The notes: generated from the sequence alone by a model not told the origin. A stretch of DNA of 64,000 bases from Gemmata massiliana (GCF_901538265.1 NZ_LR593886.1:8887738-8951737); one strand, 5' to 3'; positions 8,340 to 15,888 are shown, counted from the stretch's first letter. Made by a program: numbers and translations.

Positions 8340-8756
8340 TCACTCACTGCACGCGGCCGGCCCGATCTGTTTCCTCAGTTCAGCGATCTCACGTTTGAGT
8401 TCGAGCAGTTCGCCCCGCCCACGCCCCCACCGCTGCGGGAACTTCCGCTCCAACCACCATTCGAGATGCTTAGCGTCTTCCTGCCCGGCCCGGATGATCG
8501 CGGCCACTGCTCGCGTTTCGGCCTCGGTTTCAGCCGCGACCACCACCCGACGAAACCCGCCATAAATGCCGCTCGGGTACTTCTTCCCGAGGGCCATCCA
8601 CCGCTTGAACGTTCTCTGGCCGATGCCGACCCGCTTGCAGGCCACGTAACGGAAGTTGCCACTCAGAATGATGGCCGCGATCGCCTCCGTAAGCTCCGGT
8701 GTGAGCTTCCTCGGGGCCGGGGGCGTATCGTCGGGATTGGGAGCCGTGTTGGACAT
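8340..8756 (-). CDS. Terminase-small-subunit-like HTH protein, copy 2
   Basis: 138 residues. Residues 18-50 (LTPELTEAIAAIILSGNFRY, RVGIGQRTFKRWMALG) form an HTH of the kind found in phage terminase small subunits and related DNA-recognition proteins; residues 60-110 continue with the family pattern FRRVVVAAETEAETRAVAAI and WWLERKFPQRWGR. The C-terminal 25 residues are coiled coil. It is a paralogue of the upstream neighbour 8776-9219, 19 bases away, with the same architecture. No large terminase is in the window, so the role may be regulatory rather than packaging. Confidence 0.7.
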   Translation of the reverse strand: MSNTAPNPDDTPPAPRKLTPELTEAIAAIILSGNFRYVACKRVGIGQRTFKRWMALGKKYPSGIYGGFRRVVVAAETEAETRAVAAIIRAGQEDAKHLEWWLERKFPQRWGRGRGELLELKREIAELRKQIGPAACSE

Positions 8757-8775
8757 GACTTACTCGACGGGTTGG

Positions 8776-9219
8776 TCACTGCGAACCGGTCCCCTCGCGA
8801 ACCAGTGCTACAAGCTCGGCAAGTTCTTTTTCACGCTTCGAGATCCGCCGCTTCAGTTCTCCGAGTTCACCGCGGTACTTACCGAACTGCTGGGGGTACT
8901 TGCGTTCGAGAAAGGTCAGCATCAACCACGGATCGTGTTTGGCGGCCGCGGTGATTGCTCCGACGGCCCGTGTCTTGAACTGAGCCTCACTACTCAGGAC
9001 CACGCGGCGGAAGGTGGCGTAGATCCCGTCCGGGTAGAGCCGACCGTACTGCATCCAGCGACCGAACGTGTCGGGGGCGATCCCGACGGCACGGGCCACA
9101 TCACAGCGGAAGTTACCTTCGTACAGCAACGCAGCCGCTTTCAGGATGAGAGCAGTTGTAAGTTTCGGGGGCCGACCCGGTCTTCCGTCGTCCGGGTTGA
9201 GTGGAGTGATCGAGCTCAT
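8776..9219 (-). CDS. Terminase-small-subunit-like HTH protein, copy 1
   Basis: 147 residues, same plan as its downstream paralogue: HTH at 20-55 (LTTALILKAAALLYEGNFRC, AVGIAPDTFGRWMQYG), then FRRVVLSSEAQFKTRAVGAI and FLERKYPQQFGKYRGEL, and a C-terminal coiled coil. The shared spacing shows an old tandem duplication with strong divergence. It lies 34 bases downstream of the sigma factor gene, so the three genes probably form one operon. DNA binding is supported by the sequence; packaging function is not. Confidence 0.7.
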   Translation of the reverse strand: MSSITPLNPDDGRPGRPPKLTTALILKAAALLYEGNFRCDVARAVGIAPDTFGRWMQYGRLYPDGIYATFRRVVLSSEAQFKTRAVGAITAAAKHDPWLMLTFLERKYPQQFGKYRGELGELKRRISKREKELAELVALVREGTGSQ

Positions 9220-9253
9220 CGTGTGGTGCTCGGCTGCGGTGCGAAATCGGCGT

Positions 9254-9808
9254 TCAACTGGCGAGTGCGAGTTGGCAGGCCGTCTTCAGTTGGGGGATGC
9301 TCAGCCCGAGATCGTTCGCAATGACGCCCAGAGCGTCGGGCGTCCCATTCAGTCCGAACACCCGCTCGATCGCGAGGCGTTGTGTCGGGTGCAGTTCTCG
9401 GAGCCACTGACGAATGCCCGCGGGCGGCACGACGGGTTCCCGAGCGGGTGTGATGTCGAACAGGTCGTCGCCGCTGTCCGGGTCGCACTGAACGGGCTGG
9501 CGATGGAGCACTTCCTCTTCGCGGCCCACAGCACGCTTTAAAGCTCGGCACACGGCGGTCCAGGCGTAAACGCGGAAGCTCGCCCCTCCGTCGGGACGCC
9601 ACTTCAGCACGCACCGCCACAGCGTTTGTAGGCCGACGCTCGCAATGTCATCATGCTCCACGCCCGCAGGCATCCGCATCTTCCACGTCTGCCTCCACAC
9701 CTGGGGCTTATATCTGGTCACGAGTTGGTTCACGGCGTTGCTATCGCCGGCCTGGGCACGGTGAGCGAGTTCGGCATCGGAGAGCTTGGTAGCAGTGGTG
9801 GCGGACAT
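9254..9808 (-). CDS. RNA polymerase sigma-70-like factor (small, region 2 + region 4)
   Basis: 184 residues from the ATG at 9808; a GTG at 9838 would add ten. Residues 8-80 match sigma region 2 (LSDAELAHRAQAGDSNAVNQ, then HDDIASVGLQTLWRCVLKW and FRVYAWTAVCRALKRAV). The C-terminus (RELHPTQRLAIERVFGLNG, then ANDLGLSIPQLKTACQLAL) is a region-4-like HTH. The middle is unusually rich in Pro and Asp. As first gene of an operon with two HTH paralogues inside a mobile element, it probably directs transcription of element genes or belongs to a phage-like regulatory module. Confidence 0.72.
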   Translation of the reverse strand: MSATTATKLSDAELAHRAQAGDSNAVNQLVTRYKPQVWRQTWKMRMPAGVEHDDIASVGLQTLWRCVLKWRPDGGASFRVYAWTAVCRALKRAVGREEEVLHRQPVQCDPDSGDDLFDITPAREPVVPPAGIRQWLRELHPTQRLAIERVFGLNGTPDALGVIANDLGLSIPQLKTACQLALAS

Positions 9809-9838
9809 GATTGAGTTGGGGTGAGGTGGCGATGACAC

Positions 9839-10289
9839 GCCATCTTACGCAGCGGCAAGCGGAGTAAAATGTCGGGCGGCGGAAGTGGTCGCCCGCATAG
9901 TCGGGGAGAGTACGCAGACTTGCGCACCGGCGGCCGTCGTCCTACACCTTGGCATCGGTTTTCACCGATGAATGCCCGTGACACTTGGCCGCCGAGCAGG
10001 TCGCGGTGGAATCGATCCGCTTGTACTTCGAGCCCCTGCCCGACCCTCGGGATACGCAGAACCCCGAGCATCGATTCCGAGCCATTCCAGAACCGCTTCC
10101 GGAAGCCCGTGTTCGGTTGAAGGGCTAAGGCCTGCCCTACAATCGCAGGACAACGACGAAACCAACTGCCGCTCCCGTAAACGGTTAAAATGGAAAAGCC
10201 CTGGCGGCGGGTTTTAATCGCTGACTAAATGGCTGGAATATATTTGACCAGCAATGTGCAAGTCGTTAGCCTCCTCAGGAGTTTAGAAC
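9839..10289. other. Intergenic region, possible short ORF
   Basis: About 450 bases between divergent operons. The only protein-like stretch is a plus-strand frame 9985-10128 that would need a TTG start; its 47 residues (AEQVAVESIRLYFEPLPDPR and on) look more natural than the other frames, so it could be a gene remnant, but no family is recognised. The 3' part becomes AT-richer and probably carries the promoter of the gene at 10290. Confidence 0.3.
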
Positions 10290-10607
10290 ATGACTACCGT
10301 CCCCTTAAGCTTGTTATTGCGTCCCGCAGCTCGGATCCCAGGTGAAGTGGCGCGGGTACAACAGGCCGCGTCGGCGCTGGGTTTGGAGCCGACTGCTACG
10401 GGCCGCGCGACAATCAGTTGCCGCGTGAGCCAAGAGCGGTTCGCCGAACTGTTCGGCGAACCGGCGATTGCGGTGAGCGCGCGGGCGCCGGGCCGATCGG
10501 ACGCGGGCACGCCGGGCGGGTTCGCGGAGGCCGTTCTGCCGGTCCCGGCCGCGCTCGCGGAGTGGGTCGAGTCACTATCCGTCACGCCCCCGGCGACTCG
10601 CCACTAG
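10290..10607 (+). CDS. Stand-alone prodomain-like small protein preceding the subtilase
   Basis: 105 residues with CAGGAG before the ATG. Its middle (ALGLEPTATGRATISCRVSQ, then ERFAELFGEP) parallels the N-terminal part of the subtilase encoded next (RRGFTVTGRGGLTVSVRG, then ADFERTFGTK): same order of strand, Gly-turn, strand, helix and FG motif. That is the pattern of subtilase/kumamolisin propeptides, which act as folding chaperones and inhibitors. The gene ends 34 bases before the protease gene. I infer a protease chaperone or inhibitor supplied in trans; this is a structural analogy, not an established family. Confidence 0.55.
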   Translation: MTTVPLSLLLRPAARIPGEVARVQQAASALGLEPTATGRATISCRVSQERFAELFGEPAIAVSARAPGRSDAGTPGGFAEAVLPVPAALAEWVESLSVTPPATRH

Positions 10608-10641
10608 CGACTATCGTAAGGGGCTTTCTCCGAGGTACGTC

Positions 10642-12105
10642 GTGGGTAAAAAGAAAACCGAGAAACCGAGCGACATCGTCCGCGTAGCCGTCACGTTCAA
10701 AAGCCTGACCAAGTACGCCGCTCGGATGACGACGGATGTCGTCGATCAGTTCAAACCCGACCCGGTTGACGTCTACCGAGCCGTAACAGAATTGGAGCGC
10801 CGCGGGTTCACGGTCACGGGGAGGGGCGGCCTCACCGTCTCCGTCCGCGGGGCACGGGCGGACTTTGAGCGAACTTTTGGCACGAAGTTGGTCGAGCGAA
10901 AGGCCGTCGACCACGGGGCGATTCCGCAAGCCAGATCGTTCTTCGCCCCGCCCGACGAGGCCGCGTGGTCGCCCGACCCTGCCGTATCGTCTCTGATCGA
11001 CGACGCCTACATTCAATGGCCGCACCTGTATTTCAATCAGCGGTTTCCGACGGGCATGCCGTCACCCATCCCACCACGTGTCACGTACCACCACCTCCGC
11101 GTGCCGAGTGATGTGGCGATGACGCTGAACGCGGCCCGTGTCCACCGCCGCGGAACCACCGGTCGCGGCGTGCGGGTCGTGATGATCGATAGTGGTTTCG
11201 CGCATGCACAGCACCCCTATTTCGACGAGATGGGGTACAACCACTCCGTCGTACTTGCCCCCGGTGCGACTCATTCCGACCGTGACGGCAACGGCCACGG
11301 CACCGGCGAGTCCGCGAACGTCTTCGCCGTTGCTCCGGACGTTACGTTCATCGGTGTAAAGCTCGACAACGAGGACGACCCCAGCCAAGGCGCGAGTGTC
11401 CTGGAGGGATTCCAGGAGGCGATGCTGCACCACCCGCAGATAATATCGGTCAGTCTCGGTTATGATCTCGTGATGCCGCCGGGCCGCACTCACATGTCCG
11501 CGCTGCCGAACAGCCTGAAGGGGCTCGAGGCGGAAATCCAGGCCGCGGTCGCAGCCGGCGTGGTAGTGGTGTTCTCAGCGGGCAACGGGCACGTCTCGTT
11601 TCCCGGCATGATGCCAGAGGTGATCTCCGCTGGCGGCGTCCATGTGGACGAGAATGGAGCGATGGAGGCATCGGACTACGCCAGCGCGTTCGGCAGCGCC
11701 ATTTACGCGGGCCGAAACGTACCGGATTTCTGCGGTCTTGTCGGTATGCAGCCCCGGGCACAGTACATCATGCTCCCGCTCGGGCCGAAGTGTGAAATCG
11801 ACCGCAGTATGGCGACGGGAAGCCAGAAGGACGAGACGAAGCCGGACGACGGCTGGGCCACGTTCAGCGGCACATCAGCAGCGGCCCCACAACTCGCAGG
11901 CGTGTGCGCGCTCTTGCTAGAGAAGAACCCCGCCCTGACTCCGGCCGAGGTGAAGGCAATCCTTCGGCGGACGACACGCGATGTGGTGAATGGGGCCGCG
12001 AACGCGGCGAGCAACAACGGTGTCGCGTTGTCCGCCGGTCCCGGTGCGGACAACGCGACCGGTGCGGGCCTCGTTGATGCGTTTGAGGCGTGGCTCCAGG
12101 CGTGA
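10642..12105 (+). CDS. Intracellular S8 (subtilisin-family) serine protease
   Basis: 487 residues, GTG start with GAGG upstream. Residues 1-95 form a prodomain-like unit; the catalytic domain runs from about 155 to 487. The triad is visible: Asp183 in VVMIDSGF, His219 in DGNGHGTGESAN and Ser412 in FSGTSAAAPQLAG, with oxyanion Asn315 in SAGNGH. There is no signal peptide or membrane segment, so it likely acts in the cytoplasm. The catalytic region contains an insertion between the oxyanion Asn and the Ser (about 97 residues with a Cys at 364). With the upstream prodomain-like gene it forms a two-gene unit on the mobile island, which suggests a toxic or defence-type protease kept under control. 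Confidence 0.87.
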   Translation: MGKKKTEKPSDIVRVAVTFKSLTKYAARMTTDVVDQFKPDPVDVYRAVTELERRGFTVTGRGGLTVSVRGARADFERTFGTKLVERKAVDHGAIPQARSFFAPPDEAAWSPDPAVSSLIDDAYIQWPHLYFNQRFPTGMPSPIPPRVTYHHLRVPSDVAMTLNAARVHRRGTTGRGVRVVMIDSGFAHAQHPYFDEMGYNHSVVLAPGATHSDRDGNGHGTGESANVFAVAPDVTFIGVKLDNEDDPSQGASVLEGFQEAMLHHPQIISVSLGYDLVMPPGRTHMSALPNSLKGLEAEIQAAVAAGVVVVFSAGNGHVSFPGMMPEVISAGGVHVDENGAMEASDYASAFGSAIYAGRNVPDFCGLVGMQPRAQYIMLPLGPKCEIDRSMATGSQKDETKPDDGWATFSGTSAAAPQLAGVCALLLEKNPALTPAEVKAILRRTTRDVVNGAANAASNNGVALSAGPGADNATGAGLVDAFEAWLQA

Positions 12106-12423
12106 ACAGCAGGATGGAAGTCCCGCTCCGCTATTATCGAGAGGATTCAATCCGGGACCGACAGCCCGGAACTCTTCCGCCAACGCGGGGTGACAAAAAA
12201 TGCCGTGGCGGCCCGAACACCAAGAGGTGTCTGTTCAAACAACAGGAGCGATACACGCCCAACGATTTCCTCACGGGCGCCCCGCGGTCCACGCGTATAC
12301 CCGGGCACGTTGCGTGAATTTGCGTGTGGGCGTCACTGTTCTACGTCTTGAGCGGTGGTAGCGCTCACAGTATCGCGAGCGTAACTCGGGCGGTGGCGTT
12401 ACCCGTCCGAAGCCGCGGCGATC

Positions 12424-12583
12424 ATGCCTACCCGGTTAGCCAACATCGAGTCGATTATCTTCCAACTTTGAACTTCTCTCCGACCCGCGCTACACCCACA
12501 ACCACAGGCACCTCCCCATCGACATCGTAGTGATCGCCGCGGTTTCCCACGCTTCCCTTCACGCGATTGTATCCACCGGGTGA
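12424..12583 (+). pseudogene. Decayed N-terminal fragment of an ISAs1-like transposase
   Basis: ATG at 12424 opens MPTRLANIESIIFQL before a stop; after a frame change the sequence reads SDPRYTHNHRHLPIDIVVIA, which matches the N-terminal ISAs1 pattern (D-P-R, basic stretch, H..L.DI, hydrophobic strand) also seen in the intact transposase at 16014 (PDPRRETKNKLHELVDILTL). The frame then ends at 12583. The rest of the gene is gone. A fragment of an older insertion is the simplest reading. Confidence 0.5.
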
Positions 12584-12585
12584 GA

Positions 12586-12601
12586 GTGGTCGCGCGACCA
12601 C
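12586..12601. repeat. Palindrome copy 2 (GTGGTCGCGCGACCAC)
   Basis: Perfect 16-base core, extending to 18 bases with the flanking A and T. It lies directly after the transposase remnant and before the excisionase-like gene, in non-coding DNA. Confidence 0.85.
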
Positions 12602-12682
12602 TTTGAGCAAAACAAGGAGAGGGGATCGGCCAGAAGATCAGAAACGAGAGATGTGCCGGATTCACGTGAGACGTTTTGCAGT

Positions 12683-12892
12683 TCAGATCACTGGCAGCTC
12701 TTTGGACATCAGGATCTTGTTGATCTCGCTCTTCTTGAAGAACCGGTACTTCGCGGGTTGGTACGCTTTCAGGTCGCCGTCGCGGACCCAGCGGTTGATC
12801 GTCTCGGTGCCCACTCCGAACACCCGGGCGACCTCTTTGGAATCCATCCAGCGGCCGCCGTGTGGAAGTGGGATCGCTGGTGCCCTCGGCAT
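12683..12892 (-). CDS. Excisionase/MerR-like helix-turn-helix protein
   Basis: 69 residues from the ATG at 12892; longer starts reach into sequence of random composition. The body (WMDSKEVARVFGVGTETINR, WVRDGDLKAY, FFKKSEINKIL) is the standard excisionase-family winged HTH: a 'DS.EVA.lFgV...Ti.RWvr.G.L' recognition helix followed by a wing and a C-terminal helix. In an integrated element such a protein typically directs integrase toward excision or acts as a repressor. No integrase gene is visible in the window. Confidence 0.7.
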   Translation of the reverse strand: MPRAPAIPLPHGGRWMDSKEVARVFGVGTETINRWVRDGDLKAYQPAKYRFFKKSEINKILMSKELPVI

Positions 12893-13048
12893 GACTCTCA
12901 TCCAGCGGCGTGAAAGAAACGAACGGCCCTGGCCACTCACGCGGTGGTTCGGGGCGGGGAAAAAGTAACGCGCGGGATCAAGGAAGGGCAGGCACGTTGC
13001 GAGGCGCTCACGACACGAAACGGGATTTGCGAACACCGACGCGAGCAT

Positions 13049-13255
13049 TCACTTCTTCTCGGCTTCAACGCGATCCAAGAATTCGAGAATGGCGGTGAGC
13101 CCAACGGCCGCACGGTCGGGGGCAACCCGTTGGGCTTTGAGGAACTTCTGGAGACGTTCTTCGGTCGCGTCGTCGAGCGTGATGAAGATGGTGTTCCGCT
13201 TCTTCTTCTCGGACGCGGGTGCTTTGGAACTCGGTGTTTTTGCCATGCTTAACAT
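13049..13255 (-). CDS. Small ribbon-helix-helix-like protein
   Basis: 68 residues; the ATG at 13255 is preceded by an AGGGGGG ribosome site, with a second ATG at 13246. After a Lys/Ser-rich tail, RNTIFITLDDATEERLQKFL and the following two helices resemble a ribbon-helix-helix (CopG/Arc-type) fold: one beta strand and two helices. RHH proteins are common as antitoxins and plasmid copy or transfer regulators. The assignment is by pattern only. It is divergent from the cassette of small plus-strand ORFs that starts at 13425, so it may regulate it. Confidence 0.5.
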   Translation of the reverse strand: MLSMAKTPSSKAPASEKKKRNTIFITLDDATEERLQKFLKAQRVAPDRAAVGLTAILEFLDRVEAEKK

Positions 13256-13424
13256 GCTAACGCCCCCCTAAAGTCTTGCCACACAAGTATCCGCACTTCG
13301 TCTAGCAATAGCAATCTACGCTTCCATGATTTCATTGCAAGCAAGCTTAACATGCAAGCGATATAGTATTACCATATCGCCAGAGGTGATGGTTGTTCCG
13401 GCAGTAACAGGTGGAGGGGTTGCG

Positions 13425-13631
13425 ATGGGGGCGGTGGAAATCGAGGTGTGGGTGCTGGTGGACGAGAACGGGGACTACGAGGTGTCGAAGGACGCGAGCG
13501 ACCTCCAGCCCGAAGCGGGTCTCGCCTCGCGGATGGTGAAGATCAAGCTCACGGTGCCGACGCCCCGGGCCGTGGAACTGGAAGCGGAGATCGAGGAGGA
13601 GCCGAACGCGGGCGAGTTGAAAGTGTCCTGA
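13425..13631 (+). CDS. Small acidic hypothetical protein
   Basis: 68 residues. The ATG at 13425 follows GTGGAGGGG; an in-frame upstream ATG at 13326 has no ribosome site. The protein is short and acidic (AVEIEVWVLVDENGDYEVSK, then EIEEEPNAGEL), mostly predicted beta strands with an EVWVLVDENG opening. No family recognised. It starts a run of seven small same-strand genes (13425-15832) with short spacing, probably one transcription unit of the island. Confidence 0.55.
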   Translation: MGAVEIEVWVLVDENGDYEVSKDASDLQPEAGLASRMVKIKLTVPTPRAVELEAEIEEEPNAGELKVS

Positions 13632-13691
13632 CCCGATCCCGTCGGCCGGTCACTGAGCCGGCCGACTTCACCCCGAACCGAGGACGCACAG

Positions 13692-13943
13692 ATGACCCGC
13701 AGCGAACTGGACCGTGAATTCCTGGGGAATGAGTGGGAGATCGGGCACAGCTACGGCTCGGAGGGGCCGGGTTGGGTGGCAGCAATGACGCTCATCCGGC
13801 TGAACCTGGGCCGCGATCTGACGGCCCGTGAGCGGGTGCTGTTCGCCGACGGGTGGCGGGCCGGGTGCCGCGACCGGGCGGCGTGGAACGAAGACATGCG
13901 GACCCGGGCCGACGAACCCGCACTCGCCGACATCCCGTTCTGA
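13692..13943 (+). CDS. Small hypothetical protein
   Basis: 83 residues from an ATG with GAGGACG upstream. Helical, with a conserved-looking run (NLGRDLTARERVLFADGWRA) followed by two basic patches. I recognise no family. Second gene of the small-ORF cassette, 60 bases after the first. Confidence 0.5.
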   Translation: MTRSELDREFLGNEWEIGHSYGSEGPGWVAAMTLIRLNLGRDLTARERVLFADGWRAGCRDRAAWNEDMRTRADEPALADIPF

Positions 13944-13996
13944 TCCAACACCCCGGACCGGATTCACTGCCCGGCCCCCTTCGAGGAACCCACCTG

Positions 13997-14341
13997 ATGA
14001 CCGCAACGACGTACACGGACCTGCTGCCGAAGCACGAAGGCCCGCAGATGACGCTCCTCTGGAACCCCGGCTTGATTTCAGGGTGCGGGGTCGCAGAGAT
14101 CCAGGGCCGACGGGACGCGACCACCTACGCCGTGGTGGAGCTGCCGACCGATTGGAACGGCCGGGCGTTCCGGCTGGAGAAGGTCGCGGGTGAGGGCACC
14201 GACGCGACGGAAGAGGTGTACTCGGTGTTCTGCTCGAACAACGGCCGACAGGATCGGTGCGAGTGCCGCGGGTTCACACGCTGGGGCCATTGCAAGCACG
14301 TGGACGCGATCAACACCACCATCGCCAACCGCTGGCTCTGA
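13997..14341 (+). CDS. SWIM zinc-finger protein
   Basis: 114 residues; ATG at 13997 with CGAGGAAC upstream. The C-terminus contains the SWIM pattern CxCx(n)CxH: CECRGFTRWGHCKHVDAI. The preceding 80 residues are beta-rich and end with VYSVFCSNNGRQDRC. SWIM domains bind DNA or protein partners and are frequent in MuDR-type transposases, helicases and mobile-element proteins; here the domain is nearly free-standing. Third gene of the cassette, 11 bases before the next. Confidence 0.72.
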   Translation: MTATTYTDLLPKHEGPQMTLLWNPGLISGCGVAEIQGRRDATTYAVVELPTDWNGRAFRLEKVAGEGTDATEEVYSVFCSNNGRQDRCECRGFTRWGHCKHVDAINTTIANRWL

Positions 14342-14352
14342 GGAACACGAAC

Positions 14353-14595
14353 ATGGCAGGTCGAATTCCCCGCCCCAGAACCACACGCGGAACCGACGTC
14401 GGCCGCTGGCGTCGCTGGCTCCGGCAGTCGTTCGTGGCTCGGGTCCAGGACGGACGCGGCCGGGTATTAGTGAACCCGATCGAGGCAGAGCGGCTCATCC
14501 TGTCCTCGCCCGGACGGTACACGATCCATTTTGACGACGGAGAGTTTCTCGCCGTCCCAACCAAACGCTTAACCCATTCAGAAGACCGATCATGA
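14353..14595 (+). CDS. Small hypothetical protein
   Basis: 80 residues, ATG at 14353 with GAGGAACACG upstream. N-terminal Arg-rich tail, then a compact beta-rich part (SFVARVQDGRGRVLVNPIEA and GRYTIHFDDGEFLAVPTKRL). The stop overlaps the start of the next gene (ATGA at 14592), so translation is coupled. No family recognised. Confidence 0.55.
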   Translation: MAGRIPRPRTTRGTDVGRWRRWLRQSFVARVQDGRGRVLVNPIEAERLILSSPGRYTIHFDDGEFLAVPTKRLTHSEDRS

Positions 14596-14801
14596 AGAAC
14601 ACCACAACGAGCAAGGCGACCTTACAAAGTGGTCGCGCGACCACCTCAAAGGCGAACGCGAAGACCGACCCGAAACTACCTGTGATCGGGATGGTGTTCG
14701 ATTGCCCCATGTGCGGCGGTGACGCCACCATCACGGGCACCGGGCCGAGCCGAGAGTTCGTCTGCCTCGACTGCACCCGGTTCACGATCACCAACGACTG
14801 A
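14592..14801 (+). CDS. Zinc-ribbon small protein with in-frame palindrome insertion
   Basis: 69 residues. The C-terminal half has two Cys pairs, CPMCGG and CLDC, separated by about 16 residues: a zinc ribbon. The N-terminal Thr/Ser/Lys-rich tail contains SGRATT, which is exactly the translation of the dispersed 16-base palindrome at 14629-14644. Zinc-ribbon proteins of this size can bind nucleic acid or partner proteins; no more can be said. Coupled to the upstream gene by a 4-base overlap. Confidence 0.6.
   Translation: MKNTTTSKATLQSGRATTSKANAKTDPKLPVIGMVFDCPMCGGDATITGTGPSREFVCLDCTRFTITND
14629..14644. repeat. Palindrome copy 3, inside a CDS
   Basis: Perfect copy of GTGGTCGCGCGACCAC within the zinc-ribbon gene, read in frame as part of SGRATT. 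The copies at 3634-3649 and 12586-12601 lie in intergenic DNA. Confidence 0.85.
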
Positions 14802-14876
14802 ATCTTTTCCGCTCGCTCACCGGACCGACTCGCACGGTCCTGAACCATTCACCTTCCACTCGCACGGAGATCTGCC

Positions 14877-15173
14877 ATGACGACCGAACCGGTCGCGGGT
14901 ACCCCCACGCCCACACCGGCCGCTCCGCCGGACTACGCGAACCTGATCGCGGCCATGAAGTCGTTCAACGCGAGCGACATCAAGCAGGCCGCTACGGACA
15001 TGATCGAAGGTCTCCAGCTCCACATCGACCGCAGCCGGATGAGTCCGGAAGACCTCTGGTACAAGGTGGACCGTGTCGCCGAAGTGCTGCGGCTCGCCTG
15101 GATGCTCGAAATGCCTTTGGAGGTCGCCCACACCGTCATCGACCCGAACAACCGCAACGAGGGCCGGAGATGA
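14877..15173 (+). CDS. Helical hypothetical protein, paralogue of next gene
   Basis: 98 residues; ATG preceded by CGGAGAT. After a Thr/Pro-rich tail it is helical, ending in VDRVAEVLRLAWMLEMP. The next gene ends in a similar helix (LLAVAEVVRVIWMLRNP), so the two look like diverged tandem paralogues. Stop and next start overlap (ATGA). Role unknown. Confidence 0.55.
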   Translation: MTTEPVAGTPTPTPAAPPDYANLIAAMKSFNASDIKQAATDMIEGLQLHIDRSRMSPEDLWYKVDRVAEVLRLAWMLEMPLEVAHTVIDPNNRNEGRR

Positions 15174-15427
15174 ACCCGTTGAATCTAACGCCGATCGGGT
15201 GCGAGGAAGCGTTTGGGACACTGAAACCCAACCGGCTCTGGTGGCTTGTCAACAACGGGATCAACGCTCTCGGTGACTCGTTGGAGAACATGGGCCACGA
15301 GAATGCGGAACTCACCGAAATCGAGAACCTGCACTCGGACCTGCTGGCCGTCGCCGAAGTGGTCCGAGTCATCTGGATGCTCCGCAACCCGCAACAGGCA
15401 ACCCGCGGCGGGAGCCGTTGGGACTGA
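15170..15427 (+). CDS. Helical hypothetical protein, paralogue of previous gene
   Basis: 85 residues, start coupled by ATGA to the previous gene. Opens NPLNLTPIGCEEAFGTLKPN and continues as helices with the shared (A)EVVRVIWML motif near residue 65. No enzyme motif. A pair of coupled related helical proteins suggests a heterodimer, but this is an inference. Confidence 0.5.
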   Translation: MNPLNLTPIGCEEAFGTLKPNRLWWLVNNGINALGDSLENMGHENAELTEIENLHSDLLAVAEVVRVIWMLRNPQQATRGGSRWD

Positions 15428-15460
15428 AGCCATTCCTTCCCCCAACACAAGGAGCCCATT

Positions 15461-15832
15461 GTGGCCACGATTCTCATGAACCCGCCCGCACCGAGTGCCT
15501 TCGCCGCGTACTACTCGCTCTCCGCACCCGAGCGGGTAGCCGCAGCGGTCCGGCTCATTCGGATCTTGAAGCGGTCCCGCAAGCAGATGCTCCGGCGGAC
15601 GCTTCACTCGCAGCGACTCGACATCAAGTTCGGGTGCCACGGCGGGTACACACAGGATTACGAGTGCCACGCCCTCACCCTGACGCGGTGGGTCATGTGG
15701 CTGGAGCGGCGGTACGGCTTGGAACCGAAGCGAACGCCCCGCTCGTTGCTCGAACACCTGCGACGCGAGGAGCGGGAGAGCATCCGCCGACCCGAGCGGC
15801 AAACAGTCGAACGCAGACCGGGGCGGTTCTAA
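15461..15832 (+). CDS. Basic hypothetical protein, last of the cassette
   Basis: 123 residues from a GTG with AAGGAGCC upstream. Two Cys/His pairs are visible (GCHGG near 69 and YECHALTL near 79), which could hold a metal; the C-terminus is very basic (REERESIRRPERQTVERRPG). No family recognised. The terminator-like palindrome of the neighbouring interrupted gene lies about 60 bases downstream. Confidence 0.5.
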   Translation: MATILMNPPAPSAFAAYYSLSAPERVAAAVRLIRILKRSRKQMLRRTLHSQRLDIKFGCHGGYTQDYECHALTLTRWVMWLERRYGLEPKRTPRSLLEHLRREERESIRRPERQTVERRPGRF

Positions 15833-15888
15833 AGCATCGTCCACACTCGTCCCGGCCCGGCCGAAAGGCGCATGCGGTCCTGACTGAA

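Larger units (their letters stand above)
12106..12682. other. Intergenic stretch with transposase remnant and palindrome copy 2
   Basis: About 580 bases without an intact gene. The first 300 bases show nothing recognisable. Bases 12424-12583 hold a decayed transposase start, and 12586-12601 holds the second copy of the island palindrome; both are listed separately. Confidence 0.5.

Noticed and set aside
9985..10128. Short plus-strand frame starting with TTG
   Set aside because: Protein-like composition but no ribosome site, no family and a stop just upstream; left as a remark in the intergenic entry.
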